From positions 1 to 12,736 of the forward strand of contig DASWVC010000240.1 of assembly GCA_036401335.1 (NCBI GenBank): DNA of 12,736 bases, given 5' to 3'. Source of the stretch: DASWVC01 sp036401335 (GTDB lineage: Bacteria > Verrucomicrobiota > Verrucomicrobiia > Chthoniobacterales > JAFAMB01). The first letter of the stretch is position 1. Every line of letters starts with the position of its first letter. The notes beneath the pieces were generated by a model, which was given only the letters and a program-made list of their open reading frames with translations, made no database searches and was not told the DNA's origin. The position numbers and the translations under genes are program-made. Positions 8,391 to 12,736 of the stretch are shown in pieces.

Positions 8391-8415
8391 AAGTTCCTTT
8401 GCGACGGTCAACAAA

Positions 8416-8458
8416 GCATTTGCGTCGACGCATCTGGCGCCTGTATGGTGCCAAATGC
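8416..8458 (+). promoter_or_regulatory. Candidate operator of the toxin-antitoxin operon (nested palindromes)
   Basis: Three inverted repeats sit directly before and over the antitoxin start. The outer arms are GCATTTG (8416-8422) and CAAATGC (8452-8458). A perfect 12-bp palindrome TGCGTCGACGCA lies at 8421-8432. A third pair is TGGCGCC (8435-8441) and GGTGCCA (8447-8453), 6 of 7 matched with a 5-bp spacer. Antitoxins of this type usually repress their own operon by binding palindromes near the promoter, so these are plausible binding sites. No sigma70 hexamers are convincing. Confidence 0.4.
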
Positions 8459-8850
8459 CGCTCATGCACAAAGCTGATCCCATGCTTCAGCCGCCTTCGC
8501 CGGACGCCATCCAAGCCGGGTTGCCTGCCGAAAGCTATGTGCGGTTGCGCACGTTCCTGGGCACCACCGACCAGCAACTGGCCGAACACCTCAGCATTCC
8601 GATGCGAACCTTGCAGCGAAGATTGGCCAGCAACCGGTTCAGCTCCGAGGAATCGGATCGTTTAACGCGTTTGGTGCGCATCTTCAAAGAAGCGGCCGGC
8701 ACCCTGGGCGACGTTGATTCGGCCCGGGAATGGATGCTGACGCCCAATCCGTCGCTCGATTTTAAGACCCCGCTGGAACTTACCGCCACCGACACCGGTT
8801 GTGTTGAGGTGGAAAGGCTCCTGATCCGCATTGAATACGGCGTCTTTTAG
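8455..8850 (+). CDS. Xre/MbcA/ParS-type antitoxin (DUF2384 toxin-binding domain)
   Basis: This 131-residue protein is the predicted antitoxin of a type II Xre-RES pair. It would bind and block the RES toxin and repress its own promoter. Residues about 34-60 look like an Xre-type helix-turn-helix (TDQQLAEHLSIPMRTLQRRL). A helical linker follows (LVRIFKEAAGTLGDVDSARE), and then the DUF2384 domain from about 88 to the end, with WMLTPNPSLDFKTPLEL and the closing VERLLIRIEYGVF. The short Leu/Ile-rich C-terminus is typical of the segment that plugs the toxin active site. The start is uncertain: ATGs at 8455, 8464 and 8482 are all in frame. The frame extends upstream to 8236, but that part overlaps purA in antisense and is not credible. 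The toxin gene begins 12 bp downstream. Confidence 0.88.
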   Translation: MPLMHKADPMLQPPSPDAIQAGLPAESYVRLRTFLGTTDQQLAEHLSIPMRTLQRRLASNRFSSEESDRLTRLVRIFKEAAGTLGDVDSAREWMLTPNPSLDFKTPLELTATDTGCVEVERLLIRIEYGVF

Positions 8851-8862
8851 GCCGCGCCGGCG

Positions 8863-9351
8863 ATGCAGCACATTTACGCCTGGCGCCTTGCCAGCCAGAA
8901 ACACCGCGACACCGCCCTCCTCGGGACGGGCAGCGCCATCGCCGGCGGGCGATGGAATCCGGTTGGCACAAAGGTTGTCTACTGTGCTTCTTCGCTCGCG
9001 TTGGCGGTTCTGGAAGTCCGCGTGCACATGCCGGTGGCTACCCATCAACCAACCCAACCTTTCGTGGGCATTGAACTTGGGATTGCGGAGAATGCCATCG
9101 AGGCGCCCCTTGAAAGCCAGCTTCCACCACACTGGAGGGTCGCACCAAAGCTCAGCACCGAAAACACCCCCGCCCGCCGTTTCGGCCAACGCTGGATTGA
9201 CGAAGCCCGCTCCGTTGCCCTGCGCCTCCCGAGCGCCGTCATTCCCACCGAATGGATTTACCTCTTGAACCCTGCCCACCCCGGGTTTAGCACCGCCGTG
9301 GAGCGCAAACGCGAGATCGCCGTCGTGTTCGATCCCCGCCTCTGGACCTGA
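8863..9351 (+). CDS. RES-domain toxin (predicted NAD+-degrading)
   Basis: This 162-residue protein is predicted to halt growth by breaking down NAD+ when free of its antitoxin; characterised RES toxins are NAD+ hydrolases or phosphorylases with an ADP-ribosyltransferase-like fold. The segment GGRWNPVGTKVVYCASSLALAVLE carries the expected Arg30, Tyr40 and Glu51. The expected late Ser is Ser124 in LRLPSAV, followed by the family-like WIYLLNPAHP. Length is normal for the family and no key residue seems missing, so the toxin is probably active. It begins 12 bp after the antitoxin stop and forms a two-gene operon with it. The gene ends 130 bp from a convergent gene, and the gap is filled with short repeats. 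Confidence 0.92.
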   Translation: MQHIYAWRLASQKHRDTALLGTGSAIAGGRWNPVGTKVVYCASSLALAVLEVRVHMPVATHQPTQPFVGIELGIAENAIEAPLESQLPPHWRVAPKLSTENTPARRFGQRWIDEARSVALRLPSAVIPTEWIYLLNPAHPGFSTAVERKREIAVVFDPRLWT

Positions 9352-9356
9352 GCAAA

Positions 9357-9480
9357 TGCCACAGGTCAAAGGATCCTGGAATGCCGCAAATCAAGGAACG
9401 TTAGGAACTGAAGAATGAAAGAAGCCCAAGTCCCGGCCCGCGCTGCAGGATTCCTGGCATTCTTTGATTTGTGGCACTCC
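9357..9480. repeat. Cluster of short inverted and direct repeats between convergent genes
   Basis: Unit A begins at 9357 (TGCCACAGGTCAAAGGA, to 9373). Unit B covers 9378-9398 with core TGCCGCAAATCAAGGAA. Unit C covers 9460-9480 in the opposite orientation; its reverse complement core is TGCCACAAATCAAAGAA. B and C match at 18 of 21 positions. Next to A and C are related palindromes, AGGATCCT (9370-9377) and CAGGATTCCTG (9446-9456). B and C could pair as a long-armed hairpin with a 61-nt loop. The array fills almost the whole space between the RES toxin stop and the end of the secreted phosphoesterase gene. It resembles an interspersed extragenic repeat, and may also act in transcript ending, but it has no T-run. 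Confidence 0.6.
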
Positions 9481-9481
9481 C

Positions 9482-10399
9482 TCAGTCCGCCACCGTGAGC
9501 GTAGCCACCACCGGCCGATGATCGCTGGCCCGATTCCAATCCGCTGAGCGGAACAGGTAGCTTTTCGCCCGGTCAATCGACGGGAACAGCGCCCGGTTCA
9601 CAAAAATATAATCAATCCGGGCGTAGGTGTCCGAAAATTTCCGGTAATACGTCCAGCGATCGCCGTCCTGGTCGGCCAGCCACAGGTCCAGCAAGCCGGT
9701 CGGATTTTCGCGGATGCCGGCAACCTCACGGATGGCAGGCTCGTCTTTTGTGTCGTTCAGATCACCGTAGACGAGCAGCAGCGTGTCCGGCGCTTGCTGC
9801 AGCAAACCGTCGATGTGCTCGCGCAGTTTTTGCGCCTCCGCCCGGCGCACCAGTTCTTCGCCTTCCGGGATCGGCAGCTTCGACTTCAGGTGCGCGCCTA
9901 CCAGTCGGATGCGGGTGCGCGGGGTTATTTCCACCGTCACGTCCAGGATGCCGCGCCGCATCGGTTCCCGGTGATCGGGCAGAATCACTTCCGCATCGGC
10001 CTCGGAATGGCGTTCTAAAATCGGAAACTTGCTCAGGAACGCCAGGTGCCGGTCGGGATCGGCACCTTGGACGTACTCAGCCGCCGGGTATTCTAATCCG
10101 GCAGCGGCGAGCCGCTGCCGGAAATCGTCGAACTGATCCGGCGGCCCCATCTCGGCAACGCCCAGCAGGTCCGGGTGAATCGTTTGGATGATGCGGATCA
10201 ACGGGGCGATTTCCGCCTCCGGCTTGCCTGCATGCACCACATGGCCGTGCTCGCGGCGATCCAACACCAGATAATTCTCTACGTTGTAGTGGGCGAACGT
10301 GACGACTTGTTCCCCGCGCACCGGCTGAAGTCCGGCAACAACCAGGATGAAAAAGGCCGGCACGAGGCAGGAAAACGAGAACCGGATAAACAAATTCAT
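9482..10399 (-). CDS. Secreted endonuclease/exonuclease/phosphatase-family protein
   Basis: This 305-residue metal-dependent phosphoesterase is predicted to be exported. Residues 1-29 form a signal peptide (MNLFIRFSF, then a hydrophobic core, then a likely cut at VRG-EQ). The EEP fold motifs are in order: HYNVENYL with Asn39, GVAEMG with Glu83 (metal), GAHLKS with His170, YGDLND with Asp213 and Asn215, RIDYIFVN, and the closing SDHRP with Asp293-His294. All expected catalytic residues are present. The substrate cannot be read from the sequence: secreted relatives include nucleases, phosphatases and lipid phosphodiesterases. ATG 10399 has no Shine-Dalgarno sequence but lies about 20 bp from a consensus-like promoter. 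It appears to be a single-gene transcript, convergent with the toxin-antitoxin operon. Confidence 0.9.
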   Translation of the reverse strand: MNLFIRFSFSCLVPAFFILVVAGLQPVRGEQVVTFAHYNVENYLVLDRREHGHVVHAGKPEAEIAPLIRIIQTIHPDLLGVAEMGPPDQFDDFRQRLAAAGLEYPAAEYVQGADPDRHLAFLSKFPILERHSEADAEVILPDHREPMRRGILDVTVEITPRTRIRLVGAHLKSKLPIPEGEELVRRAEAQKLREHIDGLLQQAPDTLLLVYGDLNDTKDEPAIREVAGIRENPTGLLDLWLADQDGDRWTYYRKFSDTYARIDYIFVNRALFPSIDRAKSYLFRSADWNRASDHRPVVATLTVAD

Positions 10400-10420
10400 A
10401 ACTAAACTAAAAATAGTTAT

Positions 10421-10449
10421 ATTATACGTTTTGCCAAGTCAAGGGTAAA
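10421..10449 (-). promoter_or_regulatory. Sigma70-type promoter of the secreted phosphoesterase gene
   Basis: On the minus strand a perfect -10 hexamer TATAAT (plus 10421-10426) stands 17 bp from TTTACC (plus 10444-10449), which matches 4 of 6 of the -35 consensus. The -10 region sits in an AT-rich island of about 35 bp, conspicuous in this GC-rich window. The predicted transcript would begin about 15 bp before ATG 10399, giving a very short leader. Confidence 0.6.
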
Positions 10450-10469
10450 CGATCCGAAAGGGGGTTCCC

Positions 10470-10614
10470 GTAGGGGAGCTTGTCCCCAAGCGCCCCCGGG
10501 ATTGCGGCCCGCCCCGATCCCCGCGCTTTTCCGCCCCAAAAGCTTTTGCCTTCGTGCCATTGCGCCGGCACGCTGACACCTTTCCCATGGGCGCTTGGGG
10601 ACAAGCACCCCTAC
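10470..10614. repeat. REPIN-like element: two 26-bp palindromic repeats in inverted orientation
   Basis: The left arm (10470-10495) and the right arm (10589-10614) are reverse complements at 25 of 26 positions, with a 93-bp centre. Each arm holds its own small hairpin: GCTTG-tccc-CAAGC on the left and GCTTG-ggga-CAAGC on the right. The centre also contains a perfect 12-bp palindrome CAAAAGCTTTTG (10537-10548). Two short palindromic repeats facing each other is the layout of REPIN/BIME elements mobilised by RAYT transposases, and also of some MITEs. No target-site duplication and no transposase are visible here. It lies between the phosphoesterase promoter and the tatA terminator, in non-coding sequence. 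Confidence 0.65.
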
Positions 10615-10653
10615 CAGAGCCGTCACGCTTCCCCAACCCCCACCCCTAAAACG

Positions 10654-10684
10654 AAAAAAGGCCCGGCAATCGCTTGCCGGGCCT
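10654..10684 (-). terminator. tatA: Intrinsic terminator of the trxA-tatA operon
   Basis: On the minus strand an 11-bp perfect stem (AGGCCCGGCAA with TTGCCGGGCCT) closes a 4-nt loop and is followed directly by an unbroken T-run. It starts 22 bp beyond the tatA stop. Stem, loop and T-run all fit a strong Rho-independent terminator acting only in the tatA direction. Confidence 0.92.
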
Positions 10685-10706
10685 CAAGTGCACTTAAAAT
10701 ATTCGA

Positions 10707-11057
10707 TTAGGCTACCTGCGAGGGACCGCCTTGCACCGTTTGTTGGGCCGGAGGCACCGGGTTTACCGGTTGCGCACCCGCTACGGGCTGCACCTGCGGA
10801 ACAGGCGACGGTTGCGGCTGTTGCTGTGGTTGGGCAGCGGCGATCGGTTGCACCGGATGGGTGCTAGCACGCACATCGTGGCTTGCCGATTGCAGTTCCC
10901 GGTCAAATTCTTCGCGAGCTTTGCGAAACTCATTCATGCTTTGGCCAAGGCTGCGTGCCAATTCGGGCAGCTTTTTGGCCCCGAACAAAACCAGGACGAT
11001 GATTAGAATCAACATCCACTCCGACGGCCCTGGCGTCCCAAATGCGAGCAAGCTCAT
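10707..11057 (-). CDS. tatA: Twin-arginine translocase subunit TatA/TatE family, with a long Pro/Gln-rich tail
   Basis: This 116-residue membrane protein is predicted to form the pore-building component that moves folded proteins across the inner membrane. The N-terminal membrane helix (about 12-25, EWMLILIIVLVLF) is followed by the FGAKKLPELARSLG hinge and amphipathic helix. FG at 25-26 is the family hallmark, and a charged helix runs to about 57. From about 65 on, the protein is a low-complexity tail rich in Pro, Gln and Val (repeats of QP, PV and PQ), with no predicted fold. TatA and TatB are hard to separate by sequence; the helix is TatA-like. No tatC is in the window. It follows trxA by 62 bp and ends at a strong terminator. 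Confidence 0.93.
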   Translation of the reverse strand: MSLLAFGTPGPSEWMLILIIVLVLFGAKKLPELARSLGQSMNEFRKAREEFDRELQSASHDVRASTHPVQPIAAAQPQQQPQPSPVPQVQPVAGAQPVNPVPPAQQTVQGGPSQVA

Positions 11058-11119
11058 AAACTACAATTCTACGTTACCGTCCCGGATTTGCATCTCAATT
11101 CCGCGGCTCGGTTCATTTA

Positions 11120-11449
11120 TTATTTTAGTGAGTTAAGCCGGGAAAGCAGGTCCGCTTTGGACGTCAGCCCGACCACTTGATCCCGCAACTCGCCCCCTTT
11201 AAAGAAAAGCAGCGTCGGGATGTTCCGGATGTTAAACCGTTGGGAAAGCTCCTGGTTATTGTCCACATCAACCTTGGCCACCCGCACGTTGCCCCCTTGC
11301 TCGGTGGCAATCTCGTCCAGCATCGGCGCAATCATGCGGCAAGGACCGCACCACGTTGCCCAGAAGTCAACGACCACCGGCACACCGGCATCGCGAACGG
11401 ATTGATCAAAGTTCGATTCGTCAAGTTGGAGGACAGATGAAGAAGCCAT
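11120..11449 (-). CDS. trxA: Thioredoxin
   Basis: This 109-residue cytoplasmic thiol-disulfide reductant reduces protein disulfides with electrons from thioredoxin reductase. It has the classic active site WCGPC (33-37) preceded by VVVDFWAT, the helix RMIAPMLDEIA, the KVDVDNN segment, and cis-Pro78 in NIPTLLFFKGG. There is no signal peptide, and length and motifs match housekeeping thioredoxin exactly. ATG 11449 has only a distant GGAG (about 16 bp away). It lies 51 bp after the small membrane protein gene and 62 bp before tatA, all on the same strand. Confidence 0.97.
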   Translation of the reverse strand: MASSSVLQLDESNFDQSVRDAGVPVVVDFWATWCGPCRMIAPMLDEIATEQGGNVRVAKVDVDNNQELSQRFNIRNIPTLLFFKGGELRDQVVGLTSKADLLSRLNSLK

Positions 11450-11500
11450 ACGAAACAGGTTGTTGCTCCAGCAGAATCCAGCTGGTCAATGTTCAAAGGA

Positions 11501-11740
11501 TCAGCTGAACGCGATGAGTAACTGAATTATAAGCGATACGACCGAAAACGCCAGCAGCAATCCGGCCAGGGGCGCCACCCACGGGTCCTGGCGATTTCCT
11601 TCTACCTGGGCCATCAAACGTTGCCTTGTGCTCGGCCCGGGCGACCCGGCCCCTCCCGCTGCCGGCACGCCCGCCGGCCCCGAGGCGGCGTTCCGCCTGG
11701 GCACTTCGATGCGCGCGATGCCCCGTTTGGGTTCAGCCAT
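11501..11740 (-). CDS. Small protein with a Pro/Gly-rich segment and a C-terminal membrane helix
   Basis: I do not recognise this 79-residue protein. Residues 1-53 are polar and partly basic, with a Pro/Gly/Ala-rich stretch (GPAGVPAAGGAGSPGPS, 21-37). Residues 54-78 form one strong hydrophobic helix (WVAPLAGLLLAFSVVSLIIQLLIAF) that ends one residue before the stop, like a tail-anchored protein. ATG 11740 is chosen; a TTG at 11776 would add 12 residues. It lies 51 bp before trxA on the same strand and is probably the first gene of the trxA-tatA operon, which suggests a membrane role. Its position in an operon ending at a clear terminator supports it being a real gene, though coding confidence is lower than for its neighbours. 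Confidence 0.6.
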   Translation of the reverse strand: MAEPKRGIARIEVPRRNAASGPAGVPAAGGAGSPGPSTRQRLMAQVEGNRQDPWVAPLAGLLLAFSVVSLIIQLLIAFS

Positions 11741-11864
11741 CCACGTTTCATTGCCGGCTGCCCAACCGTTTGTCAACCCTTGCTCACGCCATGCCGCCCC
11801 TCGCCCAGGCTTCCACTTCCACCTTGCCCTCGGCCCGGTTTAAATCCAGCTTCGCCCTCACCGC

Positions 11865-12736
11865 ATGAAAGTCCTTGTCACGGGCGGCGCAGGGTTTATC
11901 GGGTCTCACCTCGTCGAGGCCCTCCTCGCGCGCAGCCATGAAGTGGCCATCATTGACGATTTCAATGACTTCTACAATCCCGCCACGAAGCAGCAAAACG
12001 TCGCTGGGGTGCGCAACCGGGCCCACGTCTACTCCCGGGACATCTGCGACGAGGCCGGGGTGCGGGCGGTCTTTGCGGATTTCGCGCCCGAGACGGTCAT
12101 CCACCTCGCAGCGCGTGCCGGGGTCCGCCCGTCGGTGGTTCACCCGGAATGGTACCTCAAAACCAACATCTTCGGCACTTACAACCTGCTGGCGGCCGCG
12201 CGCGACCAGGGCACAGTGCGGTTCATCTTCGCCTCGAGCTCGTCGGTGTACGGCGCCAGCCGCGAGGTCCCGTTCCGCGAAGATCAGGCCCTCGTCCAAA
12301 CCTTTAGTCCCTACGCCAGCACCAAGCTTGCCGGCGAACACCTTTGCTCAAACTATGCTCACCTTTATGGCCTGAAGGTGGCCTGCCTGCGGTTTTTCAC
12401 CGTGTACGGCCCGCGGCAGCGGCCTGACCTTTCCATCCATAAATTCACCCGGCTCATTGCGCAGGGCAAACCGATCGAGGTGTACGGTGACGGGAGTGCG
12501 CGCCGCGATTTCACGTACGTCGAAGACATCGTCCAGGGAGTAATTGCCGCCCTCGATTATGACGCGACCGGCTTCGAAGTGTTTAACCTCGGCGAAAACG
12601 CGACCATCGACCTGCTCTCTGTCATCCGCCTGATTGAAGAAGCCTTCGAAAAAAAAGCCGAAATCCAGTTCCTGCCGCCCATGCCGGGGGACATGCCGCA
12701 AACCTACGCCGACATCAGCAAGGCCCGCGCGCTGCT
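11865..12736 (+). CDS. NAD-dependent sugar nucleotide epimerase, UDP-glucuronate 4-epimerase-like (partial, runs off the right edge)
   Basis: The first 290 codons are present and the frame is open to the window end. This is an extended short-chain dehydrogenase that would invert C4 of a UDP-sugar, most likely UDP-glucuronate to UDP-galacturonate, for capsule or LPS synthesis. The NAD-binding loop is TGGAGFIGSH (6-15), followed by IIDDFNDFYNPATK (29-42), which is characteristic of UDP-glucuronate epimerases. The catalytic set is SSSSVYG (124-130) with Tyr150 and Lys154 in SPYASTKLAGE. LRFFTVYGPRQRPDLSIHKF and RRDFTYVEDIVQGV continue the family pattern. About 30-50 residues are missing at the C-terminus. 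ATG 11865 fits the fold start and has no Shine-Dalgarno sequence. The gene diverges from the small membrane protein across a 124-bp gap in which I see no firm promoter. Confidence 0.94.
   Translation, partial: MKVLVTGGAGFIGSHLVEALLARSHEVAIIDDFNDFYNPATKQQNVAGVRNRAHVYSRDICDEAGVRAVFADFAPETVIHLAARAGVRPSVVHPEWYLKTNIFGTYNLLAAARDQGTVRFIFASSSSVYGASREVPFREDQALVQTFSPYASTKLAGEHLCSNYAHLYGLKVACLRFFTVYGPRQRPDLSIHKFTRLIAQGKPIEVYGDGSARRDFTYVEDIVQGVIAALDYDATGFEVFNLGENATIDLLSVIRLIEEAFEKKAEIQFLPPMPGDMPQTYADISKARAL

Noticed and set aside
8236..8454. N-terminal extension of the antitoxin gene upstream of 8455
   Set aside because: The added 73 residues overlap the purA start in antisense, are Pro/Ser-rich and do not fit the family. 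The Xre/DUF2384 protein is complete without them.
8295..8483. N-terminal extension of PurA to 8483
   Set aside because: MANTVLVGAQWGDEGKGK at 8294 is the standard family start with Asp13 and His41 in place. The extra residues come from the hairpin-rich leader.
8963..8980. A sigma54-like match TGGCAC...TTG inside the RES gene
   Set aside because: The -12 element lacks the required GC, the site lies within coding sequence, and no gene starts shortly downstream in that direction.
9357..9480. CRISPR array
   Set aside because: Repeats are degenerate, in mixed orientation, have no uniform spacers, and no cas gene is present.
11771..11776. Perfect TTGACA on the minus strand upstream of the small membrane protein gene
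   Set aside because: The hexamer 17 bp further on is CAATGA, a poor -10, and transcription would begin at or within the chosen start codon. It is not called as a promoter.

Overview
The window is a GC-rich piece (roughly 60% by eye) of a Gram-negative-type bacterial chromosome. My best guess is the phylum Verrucomicrobiota. That rests on the gene style (a periplasmic SurA-like foldase, a TatA with a long Pro/Gln tail, an Xre-RES toxin-antitoxin pair) and on the absence of Shine-Dalgarno sequences at nearly every start. It is an inference that a database search would have to confirm.

Layout. Positions 91-8294 are all on the minus strand. Read in transcription order they are purA and uppS (57 bp apart), a sigma54-type response regulator with an altered phosphoacceptor site, then mfd followed one base later by a SurA-like peptidyl-prolyl isomerase. 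At 8295-8454 there is a divergent intergenic region with hairpins on the purA side and nested palindromes on the other. It leads into a plus-strand two-gene toxin-antitoxin operon (Xre/DUF2384 antitoxin, RES toxin; 8455-9351). A short repeat-rich gap separates this from a convergent minus-strand secreted endonuclease/exonuclease/phosphatase-family gene (9482-10399).

The 307-bp gap at 10400-10706 holds three distinct things: a consensus-like sigma70 promoter for the secreted phosphoesterase, a REPIN-like pair of inverted 26-bp palindromic repeats, and a strong intrinsic terminator. The terminator closes a minus-strand operon of three small genes: a 79-residue tail-anchored-like membrane protein, thioredoxin and TatA. 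Divergent from that operon, a UDP-glucuronate 4-epimerase-like sugar nucleotide epimerase starts at 11865 and runs off the right edge.

Most of the genes are housekeeping: purine synthesis, cell-wall lipid carrier synthesis, transcription-coupled repair, envelope protein folding, redox and Tat export. The accessory features are the toxin-antitoxin pair, two families of short interspersed repeats, and a regulator whose receiver has Glu where Asp is normally phosphorylated. I found no CRISPR array, tRNA, rRNA, transposase or phage gene. I see no wholly new multi-gene system here; the most interesting items are the Asp-to-Glu receiver, the REPIN-like element and the repeat-flanked toxin-antitoxin island.
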